A DNA stretch of 58,248 bases from an uncultured Pseudomonadota bacterium (GCA_900319705.1 ONPL01000026.1:1-58248); one strand, 5' to 3'; shown: positions 43,662-53,424, counted from the first letter of the stretch. Translations and numbers: made by a program. Notes: generated from the sequence alone by a model not told the origin.

Positions 43662-46600
43662 ATGCAACGTTCAAAAACTAGTTCAAAGTTTAAACGTACG
43701 TTTGTGAGTGCCTCTGTAGCAATGGCAATTGCCTCTACAATGGGTATCTTTGCAATCTCTCAGGCACATGCTTTAGTAGCAGCCACCCATGTGTACCACA
43801 ATCACATGCCTAACTTCTGGCCGTACTATGATGTAAACCAGTACGCTAATACCAAGGTTGGTGATCCAATCCGTTATACCTATGATGGACAGGTTATCCG
43901 CATCAAGGAGAATCCTCCTGCCGGGTATACCTATTTCAATCCTTCTTCAGGCAAGGTTATGCCTCATGATGATTTTCAGGCATACTACCAGCATCATGCA
44001 AAACAGGGTGCCTATAAGTCATGGCCTATTGAAACCGCACAGAGCAACAGCGGAAGATATCCTCTGAGTACCACCCACGTAACCATGTCAGGTGCGCTGG
44101 TTAACAACCTGCAGAGCTTTGCAGATCTCAGTATTGAAGGCATGGGATATGATCAAGGCTGGGCCAACGGCTGGAAATCTGTTCAGCCTAATCTGAAGAC
44201 ACAGAACGGCTATCCTGCACTCGACGCAATCCACTTTACCGGCCATCACAGCATGGGCCCTCTGGTTGGACCTAAATATTTCCTGAAAGATTTGATTTTC
44301 CAGAATGTTACTCTGCAGCAGGATTACTTCCTGGGTAACAGCTTCGTATCTTCAAAAGGCTATTTCCCGACAGAGCTTGGATTCTCCGAAAGACTTATTC
44401 CTACATTAAAGAAGATCGGCGTTGAATGGTCCGTACTCGGCGATGTTCACTATTCACGCGCACTGAAGGATTATCCTTACCTTGACGATCTTGGAATCGA
44501 TACCCTGGTTTCCCCTCCTAACAGAGCAGATCTGCAGAACACCTCCGATGAAGGTGACTGGAAGGCTCTGGCTATGGAACACGAACAGCAGACCACCTAC
44601 AACAAGTTCCCGTTTGCCACAACTCCGCACTGGGTACAGTATGTTGATCCTGAGACCGGTGAAGTTTCACGTATTGCAGGTATTCCTGTAGAACAGGCCG
44701 GTTCATGGCTGGAAGGCTGGGAAGGCCAGGTTGCTCCGACAGCAATCATGGAATATGATAACAATTCAAAGCGCCCTCAGTACTTTGTAATCGCACACGA
44801 CGGTGATAACTCATCCGGTAGAGCAGGTTCCGGCGACACCTGGTTGAATTCCGGTAACTATACCTATGCACAGAGCGGTGTACTCGGTATCGGTGTTAAC
44901 GAATATCTTGCCAAATATCCGATCCCTGCGGACGATGTTCAGCACGTTCAGGACGGTTCATGGATTGATACCCGTGATTCATCCGCAGACCCTACCTGGT
45001 ATCACTGGCACATCCCTATGGGTGTTTGGAAGGGACAGATTGCTGATTTCAATACCGCAATGGGTACCGATTTCAAACTGCCTGTAAACCAGGACGGCAC
45101 ACCGTTCGGTCACGCTGTTTCCATGGAATTCGGCTATCATTATCTTGAGCGCAATTTCGCACTGCTGCAGGCTGCACAGAACTATGCAGAAACCGCAGAG
45201 CAGATCTGGCTTGATTCCCACCCTAACTACTGGTCTCCAAAGACCGATAAGGAACGCCAGGTTACCTATGAGGGCAACCAGCTCAACCCTTACATGTTCT
45301 CATTCCCGGTTAAGGGCGATGAAAACAACGACTACAAGGGTGGTGCAAACCCTGCAGAACTCGGCTGGTACTTCCTGATCGCCTCTATCGATTCAGGTTT
45401 CGGCTACTATGATGAAAACACCGATGATAACGTAAAACCTACACTCGGTTTCAACCAGTCTCTTTATTTCACCGAACCGTATGTAAACAAACACATTGCT
45501 GAAGACCGCACCGGTCCTTCCATGTGGTGGGTTCAGCGCTATCCGTACAATCCGGGCAGCGGTAACGCATCAAAGGCTGAAGGCTGGACACACGTTTATG
45601 CAGATAATGTTTTTGCAATCTATACCTACGCCTATGACGTAAGCGGGATCAAGGATGTTAAAGTTAAGATCCGTACCCACAAGGATAAGAGAATGTCTCC
45701 GACCGATATTGCTCCGCGCGTATACGATCCGGCCTCTCTGGGCAACATTCCTAACAACGATCCTTCACAGGTTGGTGAATGGGTAACCTATGATACCAAG
45801 GTGAGAGATCTCACTCCTGATATCAACGGTGTACCATGGCAGAACAATGCAAACTCTGCTGTTATGAATGTAGTTTCTGCCAAGAAGATCGGCAGCACCT
45901 ACTATGCATACATCAGTGACTACCGCGATCAGCTGATCGACTACTACATGGAAGCTACCGATGAAAAAGGCAATATAACCAGATCTGAAATTCAGTCTGT
46001 ATACGTTGGTGCAGGTAAGTTCAAGAAAGTTGGCGGAAAGATCGTTGAAGATGTAAACGGTGATATCGACGGTGCTCACATGTTCTTCACCGACGACTTC
46101 AACGGTTTCGAAGACAGTCTGACCATCTATGCAAAACCATCCAACCAGAGTGTTGCAGATGTAAATGTTCAGTTCAAGGATCAGGGTACTGATTCATGGA
46201 AGAACAAACAGATGACCATGGTTAAGGGTGATCAGAACACCTACTACAAGGCTACCGTATCCTATAAGAGAGAAGCAGGATGTGCTGACATCAAACTTAC
46301 CAATTTCGGTGAAGGAAATTCATATCCTTCTGACAATATCTGTCTGAGCTCAGGTGTGTACACCATTGATCAGGACAGCGGCTCAGTTTCACAGGGTAAA
46401 CCTTCTGATCTGGTTGCAAGATCAACTCTGTACTTCAAACCTTCCGTTTCACTGTCACAGGCATGTGTTCACTACCGTTCACTTCCTGCTGCCAGCGATA
46501 CCGGCTGGACTGCAGTTCCAGGTGAGAAGATGGTACAGCAGAACGGTGTATGGGTTAAGGAACTTACTCTTGCTGACAATGCTGAAGGAATTGAATTCCT

Positions 46601-48932
46601 GTTCAATGACTGCGCAAATCAGTGGTTCAAGACAGCAGCAGGCGGTAATTTCGTAGTTAACGAGATCGACAGCTATGATGTTAACGGAACCGAGATCAGC
46701 AAGCATCAGGACGGTCCTGTTGGCAACCTCAGCCCTGTTGCAGTGGTTGATCCATCAACTGCAACCGTTACTCTCGGCGACAAGCTGACCATCAGCGGTG
46801 CAAATTCCTACGACAAGGACGGCTCTATTGTTTCCTACAAGTGGAGTACCGGTGAGACTACCAAGTCAATCACTGTAGTTCCTACCGCTACAACCACCTA
46901 TACTCTGGTTGTAACCGATGACAAGGGAGCACAGTCAAGTGCTGTAGCATCTGTTACCGTTAAGACTGTAAACAATCTGCCGCCGGTTGCCAAGATTGAA
47001 TCAACCGGTCTGACCATTACCCAGGGACAGTCTCTGACTCTGGATGCATCCGGCTCTACCGACAAGGACGGAAAGATTGTTTCCTACAAGTGGAACACCG
47101 GTGCAACCACAGACTCAATCACAGTATCACCTGCATCAGATACAACTTACTATGTAACTGTAACCGATGACAAGGGTGCTACCGATACCGCTTCTGTTAA
47201 TGTGACAGTTATTCCTGTTGTAGACAATCATGCTCCTGTAGTTGAAATTGCTGCAGACAAGACTGAAATCATTGAAGGTGCAAGCGTAACTCTGACAGCC
47301 AAGGCTACCGACCAGGATGGTGATAAGCTTTTCTATCAGTGGAGCAACGGTTCAAATGCCGCTACAATCACTGTTTCTCCTAAGTCAACAACCACCTATT
47401 CGGTAACAGTGTCTGACGGTAAGCCTAACGGTAATACTACTGTTGATCAGACAATTATCGTTACACCGATTCAGGAAAATGATCAGGATCTGCCTGCTCT
47501 GTACTTTGCTGGAACTGCAAACAGCTGGAAACATGACGCGATGACCTATGATTCAAAATCTGATGAATGGACTGTCGATCTGGTTCTGGACGGAAAGGGT
47601 GACAGCAACGGAGCTCAGCGCTTCAAGGTAACCACAACTCCTAACTGGAACGGAGATGTTTACGGTACAGCCGGCGGCAACACTCTGTGCAAGGATCAGG
47701 CTGCCTGCGGTGACGTGGTAATCACTGAAAAGGGTAACTACAGACTTGCTGTTAACGATAACAACCTGACATGGTATCTCACCAAGCTGGGCAATACCGC
47801 TCCTGTTGCATCCTTTGATGTTGAAGTTAGCGGACTGACAGTGAAGGTTAAGAACACCTCAACAGATGCTGACGGTGACACTCTGACCTACAACTGGTCA
47901 TTCGATGACGGTACCGGTGCAACCACAGCTGACGCAGAGCATACCTTCGCCAAGGCTGGTACATACAATATCATCCTGACTGCAAGCGACGGTACTGACA
48001 AGCACTCTGTTAACAAGGAAGTTACTGTTGACGTGGTTGTGTTTGAAAGAACTCTGCCAAATCTGTTCTTTGCAGGTACAACCAACAGCTGGAAACACGA
48101 TGAAATGACCTTTGATGCCCAGACCGGCGAATACAAGATTACTCTTGAACTTACCGGTAAGGGTGACAGCAACGGAGCTCAGCGCTTCAAGGTTACTACA
48201 ACCCCTGACTGGAAGGGTCGTGTATTCGGTACAGCCGGCGGCAACAAACTCTGTGACAATCAGGCTTCATGCGCCGACGTTGTTATCAACCAGGTTGGTA
48301 CTTATGAACTGGCTGTTAACGACCGTGATCTGACATGGACTCTGACCCCTGTTTCAGGCGCAAACCATGCTCCGGTTGCCAAGTTCTCAACTTCTGTTGC
48401 TAAACTGAGTGTTGCATTCAACAACCTGTCAACAGATCAGGACGGCGATGCAATGACATATGCCTGGGATTTCGATGACGGTGAAGTTTCAGATGAAGTT
48501 TCTCCTTCACATACCTTCAAGAATCCAGGTACATATAATGTAACTCTGAAAGCTTCAGACGGTGAAAAGACCGGAACTGTTACCCAGTCTGTAGTTGTAA
48601 CTGACAAGTACATTCCTGCTACAAGAAGTTCAATGTACTTTGCCGGTACTGCAAATTCATGGGGTCATTCCGCTATGGATTACAATACCGCAACAGGTAA
48701 CTGGACCATCACTCTGAATCTTGACGGCAAGGGCGACAACAACGGCGGCCAGCGCTTCAAGGTAACAAGTGATGCCAACTGGAAGGGTACAGTATGGGGC
48801 AATGCAGGTGATCACAAACTCTGCAGCAATGAAGCTTCATGCCCGGATATCGCTATCTCTGAAGTTGGTTCATACACTCTGAATGTTAACGATGCAAATC
48901 TGACATGGGAACTCGTTCCTAACAACAAGTAA
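43662..48932 (+). CDS. secreted GH57/GH119-like amylase, multimodular
   Basis: Encodes 1756 residues from ATG 43662 (GGAG 5 bases upstream); an in-frame ATG at 43611, also with GGAG, is an alternative. The signal peptide ends near ISQAHA (about residue 39). The catalytic region (about 40-600) begins THVYHNHMPNFWPYYD and includes FTGHHSMGPLVG and FVIAHDGDN. This looks like GH57 or its relative GH119, alpha-1,4-glucan hydrolases. A CBM25-like starch module follows (about 920-1005: YFKPSVSL, FNDCANQWF). Then come PKD, PKD, PKD, repeat a, PKD, repeat b, PKD, repeat c. Repeats a-c (YFAGTANSW, GQRFKV) are about 97 residues each and resemble starch-binding modules. An extracellular role in starch or glycogen breakdown is likely; family placement needs a search. 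Confidence 0.85.
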   Translation: MQRSKTSSKFKRTFVSASVAMAIASTMGIFAISQAHALVAATHVYHNHMPNFWPYYDVNQYANTKVGDPIRYTYDGQVIRIKENPPAGYTYFNPSSGKVMPHDDFQAYYQHHAKQGAYKSWPIETAQSNSGRYPLSTTHVTMSGALVNNLQSFADLSIEGMGYDQGWANGWKSVQPNLKTQNGYPALDAIHFTGHHSMGPLVGPKYFLKDLIFQNVTLQQDYFLGNSFVSSKGYFPTELGFSERLIPTLKKIGVEWSVLGDVHYSRALKDYPYLDDLGIDTLVSPPNRADLQNTSDEGDWKALAMEHEQQTTYNKFPFATTPHWVQYVDPETGEVSRIAGIPVEQAGSWLEGWEGQVAPTAIMEYDNNSKRPQYFVIAHDGDNSSGRAGSGDTWLNSGNYTYAQSGVLGIGVNEYLAKYPIPADDVQHVQDGSWIDTRDSSADPTWYHWHIPMGVWKGQIADFNTAMGTDFKLPVNQDGTPFGHAVSMEFGYHYLERNFALLQAAQNYAETAEQIWLDSHPNYWSPKTDKERQVTYEGNQLNPYMFSFPVKGDENNDYKGGANPAELGWYFLIASIDSGFGYYDENTDDNVKPTLGFNQSLYFTEPYVNKHIAEDRTGPSMWWVQRYPYNPGSGNASKAEGWTHVYADNVFAIYTYAYDVSGIKDVKVKIRTHKDKRMSPTDIAPRVYDPASLGNIPNNDPSQVGEWVTYDTKVRDLTPDINGVPWQNNANSAVMNVVSAKKIGSTYYAYISDYRDQLIDYYMEATDEKGNITRSEIQSVYVGAGKFKKVGGKIVEDVNGDIDGAHMFFTDDFNGFEDSLTIYAKPSNQSVADVNVQFKDQGTDSWKNKQMTMVKGDQNTYYKATVSYKREAGCADIKLTNFGEGNSYPSDNICLSSGVYTIDQDSGSVSQGKPSDLVARSTLYFKPSVSLSQACVHYRSLPAASDTGWTAVPGEKMVQQNGVWVKELTLADNAEGIEFLFNDCANQWFKTAAGGNFVVNEIDSYDVNGTEISKHQDGPVGNLSPVAVVDPSTATVTLGDKLTISGANSYDKDGSIVSYKWSTGETTKSITVVPTATTTYTLVVTDDKGAQSSAVASVTVKTVNNLPPVAKIESTGLTITQGQSLTLDASGSTDKDGKIVSYKWNTGATTDSITVSPASDTTYYVTVTDDKGATDTASVNVTVIPVVDNHAPVVEIAADKTEIIEGASVTLTAKATDQDGDKLFYQWSNGSNAATITVSPKSTTTYSVTVSDGKPNGNTTVDQTIIVTPIQENDQDLPALYFAGTANSWKHDAMTYDSKSDEWTVDLVLDGKGDSNGAQRFKVTTTPNWNGDVYGTAGGNTLCKDQAACGDVVITEKGNYRLAVNDNNLTWYLTKLGNTAPVASFDVEVSGLTVKVKNTSTDADGDTLTYNWSFDDGTGATTADAEHTFAKAGTYNIILTASDGTDKHSVNKEVTVDVVVFERTLPNLFFAGTTNSWKHDEMTFDAQTGEYKITLELTGKGDSNGAQRFKVTTTPDWKGRVFGTAGGNKLCDNQASCADVVINQVGTYELAVNDRDLTWTLTPVSGANHAPVAKFSTSVAKLSVAFNNLSTDQDGDAMTYAWDFDDGEVSDEVSPSHTFKNPGTYNVTLKASDGEKTGTVTQSVVVTDKYIPATRSSMYFAGTANSWGHSAMDYNTATGNWTITLNLDGKGDNNGGQRFKVTSDANWKGTVWGNAGDHKLCSNEASCPDIAISEVGSYTLNVNDANLTWELVPNNK

Positions 48933-48963
48933 TTCAGATTAGCTTCTAATAAACTATGTTTTA

Positions 48964-48994
48964 AATCCCGGATCCAGGTTCGGGATTTTTTTTT
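48964..48994 (+). terminator. Rho-independent terminator after amylase gene
   Basis: AATCCCG (48964-48970) pairs with CGGGATT (48981-48987), followed by a run of about nine T. Confidence 0.85.
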
Positions 48995-49189
48995 GCCGAA
49001 TTTGGCCGATATTACTGTTCAGGAATATTGTCAGTCATTTGGAAATTGTGATAATGATACAGGTAAGGTGAGGTTCTATCGGGTAGTATAAGTGCAGTGA
49101 ACCGTACGTTGACGGCGGAGCCGCTGATTTATCACACACAAAAAAAAATCCGGCATTTTTCAATTTTAAATACCCGTGGCGGAAAAAAA

Positions 49190-49972
49190 ATGAATAAAAT
49201 GATCAAAAATATTGCTTTTGCCCTGGCGCTGACCGCGTTTTCTTCATATGCATCCTTCGGACTTGCCGACAGCGGCAGTCAGAAGGAGAATACCGTTGCA
49301 AAAAAGAGTTCGGTAAAACTCTCGGATGACGCGAGTGATTTCGTACTGCTGAGTGAGGCGGTTCCGGATGCAATTCTGGAAATACGGTACTATTCAACCT
49401 ACAATTTTGTAGGAACAAGAATTGACGGTTATGAGGAGCCGGTGGCTCTGTTGACCAAAGAGGCTGCTGACGCACTAAGAAAAGTAAGCGATGAATTAAT
49501 CAAAAAAGGCTACCGTCTGAAAATTTTTGATGCCTACCGTCCGCAGATGGCTGTTAATCATTTCATGAGATGGGCTTTGGACAAGAATGATGTGGCAATG
49601 AAGCAGTATTTCTATCCGGAACTGAAGAAGGATGTGCTGTTTCCGCAGGGTTATATTGCTGAACATTCAGGCCACAGCCGCGGCAGTACGCTCGATCTGA
49701 CTCTTTTTGATATGAAAACAGAAAGAGAGGTGGACATGGGCGGAACATTCGACTATTTCGGAAAGCTCAGTCACCCTTCATATAAAAATATTACCAAACA
49801 GCAGTATGACAACCGTATGCTCCTGCGGGAGGCAATGCTCAATAACGGTTTTAAACCCCTGGCGGAGGAGTGGTGGCATTTCACTCTGAAGAATGAGCCG
49901 TACCCTGATACATATTTCACTTTCCCTGTATCGGTTAAATCGATACACGGTGACGGATGCGGGGTTAAATAA
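49190..49972 (+). CDS. exported VanX-type D-Ala-D-Ala dipeptidase
   Basis: Encodes 260 residues from the ATG at 49190; an in-frame upstream extension starting at 49097 would put 31 residues before the signal peptide and is unlikely. The signal peptide MNKMIKNIAFALALTAFSSYASFG is followed by an M15D domain. It has LEIRYYSTYNFVG, KIFDAYRPQMAV, the zinc motif EHSGHSRGSTLDLTL and EEWWHF with the catalytic Glu and last zinc His. VanX/DdpX enzymes hydrolyse D-Ala-D-Ala. With a signal peptide this one would act in the periplasm, probably in peptidoglycan recycling or D-Ala scavenging. No vancomycin-resistance genes are linked. Monocistronic. Confidence 0.93.
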   Translation: MNKMIKNIAFALALTAFSSYASFGLADSGSQKENTVAKKSSVKLSDDASDFVLLSEAVPDAILEIRYYSTYNFVGTRIDGYEEPVALLTKEAADALRKVSDELIKKGYRLKIFDAYRPQMAVNHFMRWALDKNDVAMKQYFYPELKKDVLFPQGYIAEHSGHSRGSTLDLTLFDMKTEREVDMGGTFDYFGKLSHPSYKNITKQQYDNRMLLREAMLNNGFKPLAEEWWHFTLKNEPYPDTYFTFPVSVKSIHGDGCGVK

Positions 49973-49997
49973 CACGCTGACAGCTTCTTTCAGACAT

Positions 49998-50032
49998 AAA
50001 ACCGGCCTTCCGCAGGTGGACGGCCGGTTTTT
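49998..50032 (+). terminator. Rho-independent terminator after vanX-like gene
   Basis: AAAACCGGCC (49998-50007) pairs with GGCCGGTTTT (50022-50031), followed by T. The stem is strong and starts 26 bp past the stop codon. Confidence 0.85.
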
Positions 50033-50241
50033 ACATTTCACTGTCTGAATGCGGTCGGTTTTAATCAGATGTTTTGCTGTTCAATAGTTGTGAATTACGG
50101 CAAATTTAAATAATTGAACGCTGATAAATGTATGCATTATTAATCAAAATTGTATATACTTGATTTGTTCAGTGTTTATATATACGGGCTGGCTGAACGG
50201 CCCCTTAATATGATTTGTTTTATTTAATTTAGGAATCGCAA

Positions 50242-51405
50242 ATGTCAATATTTAGTATGAATAGAGGTGGCGGAAATGCACCGAAAGGTGGCGGTACCGT
50301 AAGATCTACTTCACAGGTTCATATTCTGAATGCCATATCCAATGAAGGTGATCCAAGTCTTCTGATTTGGAAGTCTCCGGTAATGGATTTCAACACGAAC
50401 TCTGTTCTGATTGTAAATCCAGGTGAAGCAGCTGTATTTATCAAGAACGGTCAGATTGTTCAGGAATTCGAGAACGGCCGTTATGAATTAAAAACTGAAA
50501 ACTATCCGTTCCTCAGTAATCTGAGAAATCTGCTGAGCGGCGGTCAGTCTGTATACACCTCCGAGATCTATTTTGTTAGAAAAGCACTCAGCAATGAAAT
50601 TCTCTGGGGTACAGATTCTCCGATCCAGCTTCGTGACCCGGTACAGAGACTGCAGACCTCACTGAGAGGAAGAGGTTCATACAAGGTAACTGTTGACAAT
50701 GCAGGCCTTTTCATTACCAAACTGAGCGGTAATGTAAGAGGATTTTCTCCTGAAGATCTCGATCATTATTTCTATTCACAGTTCCAGCAGAAGATCAAGT
50801 CTGCAATTGCAACTGCACTTAAGAATTCCAATGAAGAAATTCTCGGTGTATGTTCACGTCTTGATGAATTTGCAGAGGAACTTACCCCATCTATCGCCCA
50901 GGTGCTTGGCGAATACGGTCTGAGACTGCAGACATTCAATATCCATGCCCTCGACATTCCGGAAGACGATCCAAACCGTCAGAAACTCGAAGATGCATAT
51001 GTTCGTTCAAGAGAATTGGATATTCTTGGTGATAACTACCGCCTGGTTAAAGGTATGGAAATCATGAAGGATGTTGCCAACAACCAGAGCAGCGGCGGCC
51101 TTGCCGGTGCTGGTGTCGGTCTCGGAATGGGCGTTGCAGCCGGCGGTGTAATGGGTGAAATGGCCAGAGGAATTTTCGGCGGTGCAGCACCACAGCAGGC
51201 AGCTCCTAATATGCAGGCCGCAGGTGTAGCTGGTGCCGCAGCCGGAGCAGCTGCTGCAGGAGCAGCCGCAGGCGCCGCAGCAGCGGGGGCGGCAGCCGAG
51301 GATCCGTTCGAAAAACTTGCCAAACTCAAGAAGATGCTTGATGCAGGTTTGATTGAGCAGGATGAATACAATGCTGCCAAGAAGAATATTCTTGCCAATA
51401 TGTAG
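50242..51405 (+). CDS. SPFH and SHOCT domain protein, YdjI-like
   Basis: Encodes 387 residues; ATG after AGGAA. An N-terminal SPFH-type domain covers about 40-260 (SVLIVNPGEAAVFIKNGQ; VYTSEIYFVRK; ETFNIHALDIPEDDP-like end). A Gly-rich stretch and then an Ala/Gly repeat at about 330-352 form a flexible linker. A C-terminal SHOCT motif ends the protein (DPFEKLAKLKKMLDAGLIEQDEYNAAKKNIL). The first 30 residues are Gly-rich. This layout is that of Bacillus YdjI, often labelled virion core protein-like. In Bacillus, YdjI with YdjG and YdjH recruits PspA to the membrane. No pspA is adjacent here. First gene of a three-gene operon. Confidence 0.9.
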   Translation: MSIFSMNRGGGNAPKGGGTVRSTSQVHILNAISNEGDPSLLIWKSPVMDFNTNSVLIVNPGEAAVFIKNGQIVQEFENGRYELKTENYPFLSNLRNLLSGGQSVYTSEIYFVRKALSNEILWGTDSPIQLRDPVQRLQTSLRGRGSYKVTVDNAGLFITKLSGNVRGFSPEDLDHYFYSQFQQKIKSAIATALKNSNEEILGVCSRLDEFAEELTPSIAQVLGEYGLRLQTFNIHALDIPEDDPNRQKLEDAYVRSRELDILGDNYRLVKGMEIMKDVANNQSSGGLAGAGVGLGMGVAAGGVMGEMARGIFGGAAPQQAAPNMQAAGVAGAAAGAAAAGAAAGAAAAGAAAEDPFEKLAKLKKMLDAGLIEQDEYNAAKKNILANM

Positions 51406-51449
51406 CATGCCGGTGTCAGATTGTTTTAAAGGAATAAGGTGAGCAGAAT

Positions 51450-52133
51450 ATGAATTCAAAGTCATTAGCAACACTGTTGAAACTGGTATTTCCAATAACC
51501 TTCAACGTTATTTTTCTGTTGATTCTGATTTTTACCAGTGTGCACGCGGCTGCCTGGTGGTCGTGGTTTTTTGTCAACCTGTCCTATGCAGCAATGATTC
51601 TGCTGCCGTATCTGAAGCCTAAGGAGAAGAATACTGAAGCCGCCAATTATATGGTTTATCTGATAACCGCCGGTGGTTTTGTAATTATTTTCCTGATCGG
51701 TTTCCTGATTATGGCTATCAATCCGGAGTCTTGGGGTGTATCTACTTTCGTAGTAATGTTTGTCCTGACTATGCTTGAAGCTGCCTGTGTCCTCGTATAC
51801 ATGCTGATCAACAGCAGATCCGCCGGTATGGCTCATCAGCAGCTTGATGACAGCAACAGTCTGAGATCTATTGTTATTGATCTTAAAAGTGTGGAGTATC
51901 TGTTCAAGGATGCCGCTGAGAGAAAAAATCTCCAGCAGCTTATTGATCTCATCAACAGCAGCCCGATGGCTTCGAGAGATGATGTCAGAAACCTTGAGGA
52001 TGAAGTCCGCAGTACCGTTGCCGATATCATCAGCCAGATCAAAGCCGGAGAGCAGTCTGACTACAATGCCATGTTTGAAGCTGCACAACAGGCCATGCTG
52101 AACAGAAACAATAAATTAAAATCTTTGGGATAA
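51450..52133 (+). CDS. four-helix membrane protein of SPFH operon
   Basis: Encodes 227 residues; ATG after AAGGTGAG. Four membrane helices lie at about residues 11-30, 36-53, 66-86 and 95-116. A cytosolic helical tail of about 100 residues follows (LRSIVIDLKSVEYLF; RDDVRNLEDEVRSTVADIISQI). It starts 44 bp after the SPFH gene and ends 5 bp before the zinc-ribbon gene. By position it would take the place of YdjH in the Bacillus operon, though sequence similarity cannot be judged here. It may be the anchor of an SPFH membrane complex. Confidence 0.85.
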   Translation: MNSKSLATLLKLVFPITFNVIFLLILIFTSVHAAAWWSWFFVNLSYAAMILLPYLKPKEKNTEAANYMVYLITAGGFVIIFLIGFLIMAINPESWGVSTFVVMFVLTMLEAACVLVYMLINSRSAGMAHQQLDDSNSLRSIVIDLKSVEYLFKDAAERKNLQQLIDLINSSPMASRDDVRNLEDEVRSTVADIISQIKAGEQSDYNAMFEAAQQAMLNRNNKLKSLG

Positions 52134-52138
52134 TAAAA

Positions 52139-53278
52139 ATGAGTACTAATCAAGAGTATTTAAAAGAATTAAAATGTTCCGGTTGCGGACAGAGTATCAC
52201 TAATTTTGACAAAAATTCCGATACTGTTGTTTGTCCGTTCTGTAAAAAAGAGTTCCTTAATCCGTTCAAGCAGCAACTGCAGAATGCCGCTGCCGGCGGT
52301 GCTGTAACCTCTGGTAACAGCAATGAACCTAACCTGATCTATCCGTTCCAGACCAATGTGGAGGATTTCAGTGATCAGATTATTACCAACCTGATTACAA
52401 CCAATGATGTTCCGCTGGATATTTTCCAGCAGCTGTCATTCGACCGCATTGAAAGACTTTATGTTCCTTATTTTTCCTACCAGGGAAGCTATTACAGCTC
52501 ATGGAACTGCGAAGTTCCACGCAAGGTAGGTTCAGGTCAGGATCAGAGAACCGAATACTATCCGCACAGCGGTTTTACCAACGGTAACTTCAGAGTACTG
52601 TGCCCGGCCTGGGCCAATACCCCCGGTTCAGATGAAAACTCACTTCCGTCAGAACTGACCAGATTCATCGAAAATGACGATGTAATGAAAGAATTCAAGG
52701 AAATCAACGGTTCCCTCTTTGAATCCTCCATGGTTCAGGATTCATCAAACCCTGATGATCCTAAATTCAGAGTAATGAAGATCAACAAGGATGCCCGTTC
52801 AACCTGGAACAATGAGGGTCAGAGGGTTGTTGAACGCATTGCTGAAAACAAGGCCGGAGATCAGGCTCCTAGCGGTAAACGCAATCTGAGATGTTCAACC
52901 AGTGTTGAACTTGATCAGAGCTACCGCGACAGAAGCGAATCCGTGCTGGTTCCTTTCTGGTATACCCAGTATTCATACGGCGATCAGCAGTTCTTCTTCG
53001 TTTCTTCAGGTGTTAACAAGAATCTTAAGGACTGGACACATCCTATCGATGATGCTATGCACAAGAGAGGTAACCTGTTCATGTTCGGTATGATCGCTCT
53101 GGTTATTATTGCTCTTGTTCTCGGATTTACCGCCGGATGGGTTTATACAATCATCCCTGCAGTTATCGGTGTAGTTGCTGCTGTGATTAACGGTCGCATC
53201 AATTCCGGCAACAAGGCTCAGCGTATTGCCGCAGCAAGAGCTGTATTCGGAGATCTGGAGATCCTGAACAAGCTTTAA
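52139..53278 (+). CDS. zinc-ribbon membrane protein, YdjG-like
   Basis: Encodes 379 residues starting 5 bp after the previous gene. The N-terminal zinc ribbon has CSGCGQ and CPFCKKEF (TFIIB-like CxxC pairs, residues about 13-36). A large central soluble region has paired aromatic strands (LYVPYFSYQGSYYSSWNCEV; VLVPFWYTQYSYGDQQFFFV). Two membrane helices lie close to the C-terminus at about 318-336 and 340-356. The zinc ribbon, central domain and terminal helices resemble Bacillus YdjG. With the SPFH protein and the four-helix protein it likely forms a membrane-stress or membrane-organisation complex. Followed by a strong terminator. Confidence 0.85.
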   Translation: MSTNQEYLKELKCSGCGQSITNFDKNSDTVVCPFCKKEFLNPFKQQLQNAAAGGAVTSGNSNEPNLIYPFQTNVEDFSDQIITNLITTNDVPLDIFQQLSFDRIERLYVPYFSYQGSYYSSWNCEVPRKVGSGQDQRTEYYPHSGFTNGNFRVLCPAWANTPGSDENSLPSELTRFIENDDVMKEFKEINGSLFESSMVQDSSNPDDPKFRVMKINKDARSTWNNEGQRVVERIAENKAGDQAPSGKRNLRCSTSVELDQSYRDRSESVLVPFWYTQYSYGDQQFFFVSSGVNKNLKDWTHPIDDAMHKRGNLFMFGMIALVIIALVLGFTAGWVYTIIPAVIGVVAAVINGRINSGNKAQRIAAARAVFGDLEILNKL

Positions 53279-53313
53279 TTCAATGTCTGCCGGCTCCCGC
53301 CGGAACTGACAGT

Positions 53314-53356
53314 AACGCATTCTGAAAGTGTAGATACGGTTTCAGGATGCGTTTTT
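53314..53356 (+). terminator. Rho-independent terminator of SPFH operon
   Basis: A 14-base arm at 53314-53327 (starting AACGCAT) pairs with 53340-53353 (ending ATGCGTT) with one mismatch. TTTTT follows. A smaller CCGGC/GCCGG hairpin precedes it at 53290-53303. Confidence 0.85.
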
Positions 53357-53424
53357 CATTTATACATTTTCAATTTTTCTCTTAACTGATTTATACATTT
53401 GTCTGTGACGTATCTCGCAAAATA

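Noticed and set aside
49190..49972. Vancomycin resistance determinant
   Set aside because: VanX-type dipeptidases occur widely in Gram-negative bacteria for D-Ala-D-Ala use. No vanH, vanA or vanS/R genes are linked.
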